Of a stretch of DNA of 6,580 bases, positions 1 to 5,569 are shown one piece after another. Position numbers and translations under genes: made by a program. Location of the stretch: assembly GCA_937894105.1 (NCBI GenBank), contig CALCTI010000403.1:1-6580 (forward strand). The letters run 5' to 3'. Source of the DNA: an uncultured cyanobacterium. Lineage in GTDB: Bacteria; Cyanobacteriota; Cyanobacteriia; CACIAM-69d. Below the pieces are notes generated by a model. It saw only the letters and a list, made by a program, of their open reading frames with translations. It did no database searches and was not told the origin of the DNA. Numbering within the stretch: the first letter of the stretch is position 1; the number at the start of each line of letters is the position of its first letter.

Positions 1-648
1 CCCTTTCCCCAACAGGGCTTCCATTAACAATTTGGCGAAAGGGGAATGGCGATCGCCATCTCCCGCGCGATCGCCAAACCGTGACAACACATCCAGCGCC
101 TTTTCATCGTGAGCCGCCGAGGTAATCACCTGCTTCGCACTACCCCGCAAAAATCGATCAAAGCGCTCTCGATACATACGCTTTGATGGCATCGCTTTCC
201 GCGTTAGCCCCGCCCAGCGAAAACTGCCCGCAAAACAACAGTCCAACACCACCAGCAAATGTTTACAGGGCAATTTCACGAGGGCATCGTGCAGCTCCTG
301 CATGGGCATAAAGGTGCTTTCATCAGTGGTGGCGTCTTGGGGCAGGGCATAACCCACCGGACCATCGGCGCTCTCGGCTCCATCCAGGGCAATGCCATGG
401 CCGGCGAAATAAAAGAAAAATCGCGTCTTCGCAGTGGCATTGTCTTGAAGGTAAAACAGTGCTTTGCGAATACCATCGGCAGTGGCTTCCCCGTCGCAAA
501 GCACCTGGGTGCGATAGCCGAAATTTTCCTCTAACAAGGCGGCAATGCCCCGAGCATCATTGACCGCACTACGCAAAGGCGGAATCCCGTTGCCGTAAGC
601 ATTGATGCCAATTACCAACGCGCGAAGATCATCGATGGCAGCACCCAT
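1..648 (-). CDS. Caspase-like (peptidase C14) protein, N-terminal part, runs off window
   Basis: This encodes the first 216 residues of a caspase-fold cysteine peptidase of the type called orthocaspase in cyanobacteria. The fold opens with LRALVIGINAY (residues 8-18) and PLRSAVNDA (24-32). The catalytic His is H84 in FYFAGHG, and the catalytic Cys is C138 in VLDCCFAGSF, so both dyad residues are present. Known relatives cleave after Arg or Lys; no substrate is evident here. Residues 159-216 (YRERFDRFLRGSAKQVITSAA, then DEKALD and HSPFAKLLMEALLG) match the end of the peptidase domain in cyanobacterial proteins that often continue into STAND ATPase, WD40 or sulfatase-modifying-like modules. What follows lies beyond base 1 and is unknown. 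The ATG at 648 is preceded by AGGTGA with a seven-base spacer. There is no signal peptide, so a cytoplasmic location is inferred. It lies 137 bases downstream of the LprI-like gene on the same strand, and co-transcription is possible but not shown. Confidence 0.9.
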   Translation of the reverse strand, partial: MGAAIDDLRALVIGINAYGNGIPPLRSAVNDARGIAALLEENFGYRTQVLCDGEATADGIRKALFYLQDNATAKTRFFFYFAGHGIALDGAESADGPVGYALPQDATTDESTFMPMQELHDALVKLPCKHLLVVLDCCFAGSFRWAGLTRKAMPSKRMYRERFDRFLRGSAKQVITSAAHDEKALDVLSRFGDRAGDGDRHSPFAKLLMEALLGKG

Positions 649-697
649 AGCCTTTCACCTAGCGTAGACCCCTGTAAAAGATAATGCAGGGTTCCAT

Positions 698-717
698 CTT
701 AAAAGGGTGATTTTAAG
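698..717. promoter_or_regulatory. Perfect inverted repeat upstream of the caspase-like gene
   Basis: CTTAAAA and TTTTAAG are separated by GGGTGA, giving a perfect 7-bp arm each side. It sits about 50 bases upstream of the caspase-like start codon and 69 bases past the stop of the preceding gene. It could be an operator for a dimeric regulator or part of a promoter. It is too AT-rich, and lacks a following U-run, to be a convincing terminator. The function is inferred from position only. Confidence 0.35.
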
Positions 718-750
718 GCGGGGGCGATCGCCCGCAACCGTTAATGATTA

Positions 751-792
751 GTAACCATTAGGTCGTCACCATTAAGCAGTCACCATTAGGGC
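751..792. repeat. Three-copy 14-bp tandem repeat over a gene end
   Basis: Three consecutive 14-bp units start at 751, 765 and 779: GTAACCATTAGGTC, GTCACCATTAAGCA and GTCACCATTAGGGC. The first and third agree at 12 of 14 positions, the second and third at 11 of 14. The third unit contains the stop codon (complement of 786-788) of the LprI-like gene, so the array straddles the gene's 3' end. It may be replication slippage; no known repeat family is recognised. Confidence 0.6.
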
Positions 793-1400
793 ATGTCATA
801 CAGCAGCGTGCGTAATTCTGCGGTGCGCAACCGTGTGGCATTGGCGAGGCAATGGTTACGATAACCTTCGTAGCCGGTGCCCCCCGCCGCTGAAGCAGTT
901 TCCACCTCACACTGAAAATCCCGCATCTTAATCCATGCAAGCTGAGCCTGGGTCAAAGTGTCCTTAGAGGACGCTGATAGCATCCCTGTTAATTCTTGGT
1001 AAATCTCGTTCAGAGTCTTATCGTCCCGCGCATACACCAGCCCAGCGCAGAAATTTTGCACCGTCGTTGGAGCGTTGGGATCGTCACAATTCACCCTGTC
1101 CCCTTCAATGGACACCTCTCCCAGACCGGTGCCCTCCGATAATCCTGATAACAGAGTTTGGTTGGCGATCGCCGTCAACTGGGTCTGACGATTTCGAGTC
1201 AACGTAACCAAACATTGCCACCGTCCCCCCCGCTGCTCACCGTATAAATCCACTTCCACCTGGCAATTCCCATCCCGCATCGTCTCCCAATTCACCTGAG
1301 AGCCCATCAACTTGTTACGCGTATCTTGAGGCAAATCCACCAACAGTTGGTCATAAACTTGGGACACAGCCTGCTGAGCCGCCATCAACTCAGGACCCAA
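786..1400 (-). CDS. LprI-like (DUF1311) Cys-rich domain, frameshifted away from its lipoprotein signal
   Basis: Numbering here starts from the TTG at 1400 (204 residues). The clearest part is residues 105-200, a full LprI/DUF1311 unit: CDDPNAPTTVQNFC, then LNEIYQEL (130-137), LTQAQLAWIKMRDFQCE (149-165), GGTGYEGYRNHC (173-184) and LANATRLRTAELRTLL. Residues 7-75 form a second, partial unit (VYDQLL, QVNWETMRDGNC, WQCLVTLTRNRQTQL) lacking the first Cys motif. Conserved cysteines C105, C118, C164 and C184 suggest disulfides and therefore an exported protein. LprI of Mycobacterium is a lysozyme-inhibiting lipoprotein, but inhibition here is only a family analogy. This reading frame has no signal peptide. 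The signal lies in the preceding frame, ending at 1385, and the junction has a seven-C run. Independent starts would be TTG 1400 or ATG 1385; the ATG overlaps the upstream stop as TGATG and neither has a clear Shine-Dalgarno. It is most likely the C-terminal part of one broken or phase-variable gene. Confidence 0.8.
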   Translation of the reverse strand: MGPELMAAQQAVSQVYDQLLVDLPQDTRNKLMGSQVNWETMRDGNCQVEVDLYGEQRGGRWQCLVTLTRNRQTQLTAIANQTLLSGLSEGTGLGEVSIEGDRVNCDDPNAPTTVQNFCAGLVYARDDKTLNEIYQELTGMLSASSKDTLTQAQLAWIKMRDFQCEVETASAAGGTGYEGYRNHCLANATRLRTAELRTLLYDMP

Positions 1401-1657
1401 CGCCGGGGGGGAGACGCCACGGGATCAGATTGGGCTCCCAAATTCGGTTGGCTGGCAGGGGGCGCAGTGGCGGTGGCGGCCGGAGCAGTAGGGGTAGGCG
1501 CAACCGGAGCGGGAGAAGGACTAGCCTCACCGGCGACCTCAGCTGTCGGGGCTTGGGAATCGTAGGAATCGACGCCGGCGCCACAGCCCGCCAGCACCAT
1601 CAATCCCAAAACACTGCCTGCCAGTTTTAACCCTAAATTCATCGTCGCCGTCGCCAT
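1385..1657 (-). CDS. Lipoprotein signal and Pro/Ala-rich linker, N-terminal part of the LprI-like protein
   Basis: From ATG 1657 this encodes 90 residues. A short positive N-region is followed by a hydrophobic stretch and the lipobox LAGC with Cys25, predicting signal peptidase II cleavage and lipid anchoring. After the Cys comes a low-complexity linker rich in Pro, Ala, Thr and Ser (about residues 36-78), with no folded domain. The last residues, PPRRWVLS, look like out-of-frame reading. The ATG at 1657 is chosen because AGGTGA lies eight bases upstream; the GTG at 1669 has no such support. The stop TGA (1387-1385) shares a base with an ATG of the next frame. Adding one base to the seven-C run (1411-1405) would join this to the LprI domains as one protein of about 290 residues with the linker continuing PPPALGPEL. 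On its own this piece has no evident function. Confidence 0.7.
   Translation of the reverse strand: MATATMNLGLKLAGSVLGLMVLAGCGAGVDSYDSQAPTAEVAGEASPSPAPVAPTPTAPAATATAPPASQPNLGAQSDPVASPPRRWVLS
1405..1411 (-). other. Seven-C homopolymer at the frameshift between signal and LprI domains
   Basis: On the coding strand the sequence is TCT followed by seven C, then GGCG. With seven C the lipoprotein frame ends at 1385. With eight C (or five) it would continue in frame through the LprI domains. Possible explanations are a real mutation, slipped-strand phase variation, or a sequencing error in a homopolymer. Sequence alone cannot separate them. Confidence 0.75.
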
Positions 1658-1785
1658 TTTTACTGTCACCTGTGAAGATAGATGTGGTCATTGAAACTTG
1701 CGATCGCCCCCCCTTTTTCGCACTTTAACCAACAGTCTCGACAATCGGCTGGAATTATCACGACAACGCAACTGCTACAGACCAC

Positions 1786-1822
1786 AGAGAATCTCACTGC
1801 TTCCTATTTTTTTGAATTCTCT
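1786..1822 (-). terminator. Weak inverted repeat directly after the lipoprotein stop
   Basis: AGAGAAT and ATTCTCT form a perfect 7-bp inverted repeat that begins one base past the stop codon of the 2647-1823 gene. The 23-base loop includes a seven-A run on the transcript strand. The stem is AT-rich and no U-run follows it, so it is a poor intrinsic terminator. It may be a weak stabilising hairpin or chance. Confidence 0.2.
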
Positions 1823-2647
1823 TTACGGTGAAATCACCCGTTCTAAGGGCACAATAACCGCCTTGATTGTCGCATCATCTTGATATTGCTGAGTTTCGAA
1901 ATAGCTAGGATCCTCAGCATTGGGCGTTTCGCCGTAAATCCCCACAAACATTTCCCCCGCCGCTGTCGGTCCCGACCGAAACAGTAAATTATCTGGTCCC
2001 CGCTCAAAATTTACGTACTCCCGCATTTCATCATCGGTGTTGTAGCTTAAAGTCGCCGTTCCGTAAGCTGCGATCGCCTGCCCCAAAGATGACCCTGGTC
2101 CCACCCCTTCCGCCGTTTGAAACCTAGGATTTTCCACCCAAACCAAGGGAATTTCGTAGCTGTCACTCACAGGATTCCCGGTGTAATACATCAAATAAAA
2201 CTGAAGTTCGTCATCATAACTCACCTCAATTCCAGAAAAATCTACCATCCAATTTTCGATAGTTTTGTACTGTGCCTTATCCCCTAACTTTTGCTTGATC
2301 TGTCCCAGGGTCATCCCCGCTTTAATGGGTCCCATCTGCCGAGGAGTGATGGGAAGATCCTGGGACACCTCCGCTGGTCCGGTATTGGGGCGCGAGGCAC
2401 AGGGGCTAGCAAGGGGAGATAGGAGCACTGGGGTGGGCGATTCTCCGATCGCCTCCGCAGTGGCAGCGGGCGACCCATCAGCAACATCCGGCGCGTAGGA
2501 TGTGGAGGGCGATTCTCCCACGCAGCTTGCTAACAGGGCGATCGCCGCCACGCTAACGGTAAAGTTGGCAGCGGATTGAGCGGTTGATTTCACAATGCAT
2601 CGAGAAATGCGCTCCAAAATAAATCCTGATGCCATTCTGGGTGCCAT
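1823..2647 (-). CDS. Predicted lipoprotein with two GMTL/GSSL-type repeat units, function unknown
   Basis: The product is 274 residues. The ATG at 2647 is chosen because AGGAGG sits six bases upstream; a longer GTG start at 2677 would place that site inside the gene. The N-terminus is long and basic (residues 1-28), then hydrophobic, ending in the lipobox LASC with Cys42, which predicts a membrane-anchored lipoprotein. Residues 43-98 are a Ser/Pro/Ala-rich linker. The folded part starts near 100 with ITPRQMGPIKAGMTLGQIKQKLGD. A related unit appears at 177-196, FQTAEGVGPGSSLGQAIAAYG. This pattern (hydrophobic-G-x-G-x-S/T-L, then a helix ending in hydrophobic-Y/L-G) resembles the repeat seen in SmpA/BLIP-like folds, but I do not recognise a named family. 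The C-terminal third is acidic and rich in Tyr. It shares its design (lipobox plus disordered linker) with the adjacent LprI-like lipoprotein, 165 bases downstream on the same strand. An envelope role is inferred; no activity can be assigned. Confidence 0.85.
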   Translation of the reverse strand: MAPRMASGFILERISRCIVKSTAQSAANFTVSVAAIALLASCVGESPSTSYAPDVADGSPAATAEAIGESPTPVLLSPLASPCASRPNTGPAEVSQDLPITPRQMGPIKAGMTLGQIKQKLGDKAQYKTIENWMVDFSGIEVSYDDELQFYLMYYTGNPVSDSYEIPLVWVENPRFQTAEGVGPGSSLGQAIAAYGTATLSYNTDDEMREYVNFERGPDNLLFRSGPTAAGEMFVGIYGETPNAEDPSYFETQQYQDDATIKAVIVPLERVISP

Positions 2648-2683
2648 GCTTATCCTCCTGGCGATCGCCACTGCCACTCGACT

Positions 2684-2743
2684 TTAACCGACCCCTTTAA
2701 AAACGAAAAATACCCTTAAAGCCCCCATTAAACCCCCGTTAAA
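2684..2743. promoter_or_regulatory. Cluster of phased TTAA units in a divergent promoter region
   Basis: Five TTAA cores start at 2684, 2697, 2716, 2728 and 2739. The last three are spaced 12 and 11 bases. On the minus strand they read TTTAACGGGGG, TTTAATGGGGG and CTTTAAGGG, a degenerate 11-bp tandem. Helical-turn spacing of TTAA-centred octamers recalls cyanobacterial Pho boxes (PyTTAAPyPyT repeats three bases apart), but the last positions of the octamer do not match well. The cluster lies between the divergent lipoprotein (2647) and mazG (2829) genes and could serve either. Confidence 0.4.
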
Positions 2744-2828
2744 AATTGCCCTATAGCTAAGATTAATAGGATGCTAATAATTGCGGACTCGCCCATTTAC
2801 GACTAATTTCCGTCAATTTTTCCTTTAT

Positions 2829-3746
2829 ATGACTGACCAGTCTTCCCCCTCTGCCGATCAAGTCGCTGTCGATAAAACTATTTCCAGTTCCCTGGTCAAT
2901 CCTGAAACAATGGCAACATTGTTGGCTGCAATGGAGCGACTGATTGAGGTGGTGGCCCAACTGCGAGCGCCCGAGGGTGGCTGTCCGTGGGATCTCGCCC
3001 AAACCCCAGAAAGCCTCACGCCCTACATCATCGAAGAAGCCTATGAAACCGTTGATGCCATCAAAAACGGCAATTCAGCCGCCGTTGCTGAAGAGCTGGG
3101 GGATTTACTGCTCCAAGTGATACTTCAGGGGCAAATTGCGCGGGAAACGAGGGAGTTTGATTTGACTGCGATCGCCAACGGTATCGCCGATAAGCTGATT
3201 CGCCGTCACCCTCATATTTTCAGCGACGGCGAGGCCACCACCACCGATGAAGTGCGTCAGAAATGGGAAGAAATTAAAGCCCAGGAAAAAGGGGAAACCT
3301 TGGAAGAAAGTCAGCGTCTGAGCCGAAAACTGGAACGGTATGGGCGATCGCTGCCGCCATTGACCGGAGCCCTGAAAATTTCTACTAAAGCTGCCGCTGC
3401 GGGGTTCGAATGGGAATCCCTGGAAGGGGTATGGGAAAAATTCCACGAGGAAGTGGGGGAGCTACAAGAGGCGATCGCCCAGTCGGATCGGGAGCATCAA
3501 GAATCGGAACTGGGCGATGTGCTATTTTCCCTGATTCAAATTGCCCGCTGGCAAAAGCTGGACCCCGCCCAGGCGCTGACTAAAACCAATCATAAATTTG
3601 TAAAACGCCTGAGATTAATGGAAGCCCTGAGCGATCGCCCCCTAGAGGATCACACCCTTGCCGAACTAGACGATTTATGGAACCGTGCAAAGGCTCGTCT
3701 CCGCGCGGAAGTGGCCAGTGCAGGAAAAAATGCTGACGCCTATTAA
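2829..3746 (+). CDS. mazG: MazG nucleoside triphosphate pyrophosphohydrolase
   Basis: MazG hydrolyses nucleoside triphosphates, including non-canonical ones, to the monophosphate and pyrophosphate, acting in the cytoplasm to clean the nucleotide pool. This 305-residue protein has the family's usual two MazG domains. In the first, CPWDLAQTPESL (52-63) precedes the metal-binding helices EEAYETVDAI (E69, E70, E73) and EELGDLLLQV (E88, E89, D92), followed by RRHPHIF (125-131) and KWEEIKAQEKG. In the second, GFEWES (192-197) precedes EEVGELQEAI (207-216) and ESELGDVLFSL (225-235), so its metal ligands are also kept. It is somewhat longer than E. coli MazG (263) mainly through a variable N-terminal extension of about 30 residues. 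The ATG at 2829 is chosen over TTG 2781; neither has a clear Shine-Dalgarno, and ATG 2910 would still keep the whole domain. It is followed by ldcA after 29 bases, so the two are probably co-transcribed. Confidence 0.95.
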   Translation: MTDQSSPSADQVAVDKTISSSLVNPETMATLLAAMERLIEVVAQLRAPEGGCPWDLAQTPESLTPYIIEEAYETVDAIKNGNSAAVAEELGDLLLQVILQGQIARETREFDLTAIANGIADKLIRRHPHIFSDGEATTTDEVRQKWEEIKAQEKGETLEESQRLSRKLERYGRSLPPLTGALKISTKAAAAGFEWESLEGVWEKFHEEVGELQEAIAQSDREHQESELGDVLFSLIQIARWQKLDPAQALTKTNHKFVKRLRLMEALSDRPLEDHTLAELDDLWNRAKARLRAEVASAGKNADAY

Positions 3747-3775
3747 CCGCTGTCCACTGTCCCCAAAAATCTCCC

Positions 3776-4717
3776 ATGTTGCCCAAACCCTGTGAATTGC
3801 CCGCGCCCCTGCGCCCCGGTGATACCCTGCGCGTAATCACCCCCAGCGGCCCCCTAGCTAGCTTAGGTAACATCCAGGCGGGAGTCGATATTTGGCGATC
3901 GCGCGGCATCCAGATCGACTTGGGTCCCGACAGCGATTTAGAACGTACCTACGGCTACCTAGCAGGCACCGATGCGGACCGTCGCCACCAGCTCACAGAA
4001 GCCCTAACTAACCCAAACTACAAAGGTATCCTCTGCGCTCGAGGGGGCTATGGCGCAACCCGCCTGCTTGAAGAATTTGCCTGGCCCTTTATGGCTGCCG
4101 GAGCCCAGGCACTGCAGTACGGCCAGGCGATCGCCCCCAAATGGCTAATCGGCTTTTCCGACATTACCGCCCTACTATGGAGCCTGGGCAACCAAGGTAT
4201 CGCCAGCGTCCACGGACCCGTCTTAACCACCCTCTCCAACGAACCTGATCCCACCCGCGATCGCCTCTTTTCCCTAGTTCAAGGTCAGCCAGTGCCCCCA
4301 TTAATCGGCAACGGCTGGGGCGGCGGCCAGGGAATCGGACGGCTATTCCCCGGCAACCTAACCGTTGCCACCCACCTGCTCGGCACTCGCCACTGCCCCA
4401 ACCTCACCGATGCCATCCTCGCCTTCGAAGACATCGGCGAATACCCCTATCGCCTGGACCGCTTTATCACCCACTGGCGCAATACCGGACTGCTACACAA
4501 TATTGCCGGAATCGCCCTCGGCCGCTTTAGCCAATGCGATCCCCCCAGCGATCGCCCCAGCCTAACCGTTGAAGACATGTGGCGCGATCGCCTCGGCAAC
4601 CTATCCCTCCCCATTGTTTCCGATCTCGACTTTGGTCACAGTGGTCCCAATGCTGCCCTCCCCGTCGGTTCTTTAGCAGCACTGGATGGCGATCGAGGCA
4701 CCCTGTCACTTTTATAG
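3776..4717 (+). CDS. ldcA: L,D-carboxypeptidase, peptidase family S66 (LdcA type)
   Basis: Family S66 enzymes remove the terminal D-Ala from the L,D bond of murein tetrapeptides in the cytoplasm, feeding cell-wall recycling. The 313-residue product has the usual family length and both domains. The N-terminal domain includes LRPGDTLRVITPSGP (12-26), ILCARGGYGATRLL (85-98) and the nucleophile motif GFSDITALL with Ser128. The C-terminal domain has FEDIGEYPYRLDR with Glu218 and DFGHSGPNAALPVG with His288. Ser128, Glu218 and His288 are the expected Ser-Glu-His triad, so the enzyme should be active. GNLTVATHLLGT (193-204) is the conserved link into the C-terminal domain. No signal peptide is seen, in keeping with cytoplasmic action. 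The start ATG at 3776 has no clear Shine-Dalgarno; translation may depend on the mazG transcript 29 bases upstream. The closing TAG lies in a TTTTATAGG unit that is repeated once downstream. Confidence 0.95.
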   Translation: MLPKPCELPAPLRPGDTLRVITPSGPLASLGNIQAGVDIWRSRGIQIDLGPDSDLERTYGYLAGTDADRRHQLTEALTNPNYKGILCARGGYGATRLLEEFAWPFMAAGAQALQYGQAIAPKWLIGFSDITALLWSLGNQGIASVHGPVLTTLSNEPDPTRDRLFSLVQGQPVPPLIGNGWGGGQGIGRLFPGNLTVATHLLGTRHCPNLTDAILAFEDIGEYPYRLDRFITHWRNTGLLHNIAGIALGRFSQCDPPSDRPSLTVEDMWRDRLGNLSLPIVSDLDFGHSGPNAALPVGSLAALDGDRGTLSLL

Positions 4718-4739
4718 GTTTTTTATAGGTTTTATTTTT
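4710..4739 (+). repeat. TTTTATAGG direct repeat and T-rich end after ldcA
   Basis: TTTTATAGG occurs at 4710-4718 and 4721-4729, 11 bases apart, followed by TTTTATTTTTA. The first copy contains the ldcA stop codon. The T-rich run could help end transcription, but no GC-rich stem precedes it, so I do not call an intrinsic terminator. Confidence 0.35.
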
Positions 4740-4857
4740 ATCGTCATCAACAGCAATTGACTATAGCTTTAGCAAAGCATCTCAACGTGCCTTATTTTTT
4801 AGTGAACTGATCATAAACGCCTTCAAAATCCTTGAAACCTTTATCAGGAAACACTAA

Positions 4858-4947
4858 TACCAATTCTCTAAATTAGAGCGACATTTAAAACCTTTGAGAG
4901 CCAGTTGTACCAGGTGTCTGTCCTCTCTTTAAATTGAAGAATTGGTA
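4858..4947. mobile_element. 90-bp MITE-like element flanked by TAA
   Basis: The left end TACCAATTCT (4858-4867) is matched by the exact inverted copy AGAATTGGTA at the right (4938-4947). With the next ten bases included, 16 of 20 positions pair. The element is flanked by TAA at 4855-4857 and 4948-4950, which fits a three-base target duplication as in some IS5-family elements (TNA type). The interior has no transposase, so this would be a non-autonomous element moved in trans. An inner inverted match (TTTAAAA...GAGAG against CTCTCTTTAAA) suggests the RNA could fold along its length. It supplies the 3' end of the 53-codon ORF on the minus strand. Confidence 0.65.
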
Positions 4948-5029
4948 TAAATAAAAGACAAAGGACAACAGCCCAAAAAACTTGAAGTTTCTCTGCATTT
5001 TTTTGTTCAAACACCGGCAGAATCTTCAT
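4868..5029 (-). CDS. Small single-span membrane peptide, 53 residues, tail from a mobile element
   Basis: I do not recognise a family. The ATG at 5029 is preceded by AGGAG with a five-base spacer, one of the best ribosome binding sites in the window. The product begins MKILPVFEQKNAEKLQ, then a hydrophobic segment VFWAVVLCLLFIPIL (residues 17-31), and ends with a charged and aromatic tail (FKERTDTWYNWLSKVL). One membrane span is predicted. From about residue 28 on, the codons lie inside the 90-bp inverted-repeat element, and the TAG stop (4870-4868) falls just inside its left arm. So the original gene probably continued differently and was given a new C-terminus by insertion. A possible promoter is TTGATG with TTAAAT 18 bases later, about 30-60 bases upstream. 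It could be a real small protein or the relic of a longer one. Confidence 0.4.
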   Translation of the reverse strand: MKILPVFEQKNAEKLQVFWAVVLCLLFIPILQFKERTDTWYNWLSKVLNVALI

Positions 5030-5194
5030 AATTTCTCCTTTAGCCAGCCTCTATTTAAGCTCTGTCAGTTTCTGTCCATCAATGACTGTGACGCTAAAGA
5101 GACTCATTTAACCACAATCGATTTTTTCGTCAGAAATGCGTAAAAGTTGGAACCGTCTCTCTTATTTTCCTGTCTTCTTAGAATAAGGAGTCAT

Positions 5195-5221
5195 ATGAAA
5201 AGAAACCTGCTTGCGTGGTGA
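5195..5221 (+). pseudogene. Eight-codon ORF, possible start of a decayed exported protein
   Basis: ATG at 5195 follows AAGGAG (5185-5190) with a four-base gap and reads MKRNLLAW before two adjacent stops (TGA TGA at 5219-5224). The same frame then reads LSIFV before another stop. Read through, this looks like the basic-then-hydrophobic start of a signal peptide, which suggests a gene remnant. It could instead be a short leader peptide. It is divergent from the 53-codon ORF, 165 bases away. A GGTGCGT hairpin pair follows immediately. Confidence 0.25.
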
Positions 5222-5242
5222 TGATTATCCATCTTTGTTTAA

Positions 5243-5301
5243 GGTGCGTGATAACGCACCGAATCAGAAATTAAATCTCCTACGGTGCGTTCACACGCAC
5301 T
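5243..5301. repeat. Two GGTGCGT/ACGCACC hairpins, REP-like
   Basis: Hairpin one is GGTGCGT, loop GATA, ACGCACC (5243-5260), with a perfect 7-bp stem. Hairpin two is GTGCGT, loop TCAC, ACGCAC (5285-5300), with a 6-bp stem plus a possible G-T pair outside. They are 42 bases apart start to start, separated by an AT-rich spacer. GGTGCGT...ACGCACC stems are common in dispersed palindromic repeats of cyanobacterial genomes, so this is likely a decayed REP or MITE copy. No long T-run follows either stem, so I do not call them terminators. Confidence 0.55.
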
Positions 5302-5411
5302 CTATTATCAAGTTAGAGAAGAGAGGGTTTAAGGAAATCATCACTTATTCTCTGGACTGGATATTAGATCTAAAGCATTAACTAACGAGTACTGCTTCCA
5401 GCCATCTAAGT

Positions 5412-5539
5412 GGATATCTGAAAAGTCTAACTGGACACTTCAACCTAGGACCAAAAGCTGTGCCAAGAGAGCTCAATGCCGCATTTCTTCGTTGCAGTAC
5501 ACGACGAGATGAGTCACATTCAAGACTTTTCAGACATCC
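5412..5539. mobile_element. 128-bp inverted-repeat element, MITE-like
   Basis: The left end GGATATCTGAAAAGTCTAA (5412-5430) matches the inverted right end, which reads GGATGTCTGAAAAGTCTTG (complement of 5521-5539), at 16 of 19 positions. TCTAA lies on both sides (5405-5409 and 5540-5544), although the left copy is two bases away from the repeat end. The 90-base interior has no transposase; minus-strand and plus-strand readings give only arginine-rich noise that may be a relic of a parent element's end. Most likely it is a non-autonomous transposon derivative. Confidence 0.6.
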
Positions 5540-5569
5540 TCTAATATGACGCCTGTTATCAACACTTAT

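Noticed and set aside
259..534. 91-codon plus-strand ORF
   Set aside because: It lies fully inside the caspase-like gene on the other strand, where the H84 and C138 motifs show the real frame.
2746..2780. TTGCCC with AT-rich -10-like boxes as the mazG promoter
   Set aside because: No hexamer pair with acceptable match at 16-18 spacing; calling it would be guesswork.
3105..3446. 113-codon minus-strand ORF
   Set aside because: Antisense to the well-supported mazG coding frame; composition is what the mazG complement would give.
3580..3909. 109-codon minus-strand ORF
   Set aside because: Antisense across the mazG end and ldcA start, no motif and no ribosome binding site.
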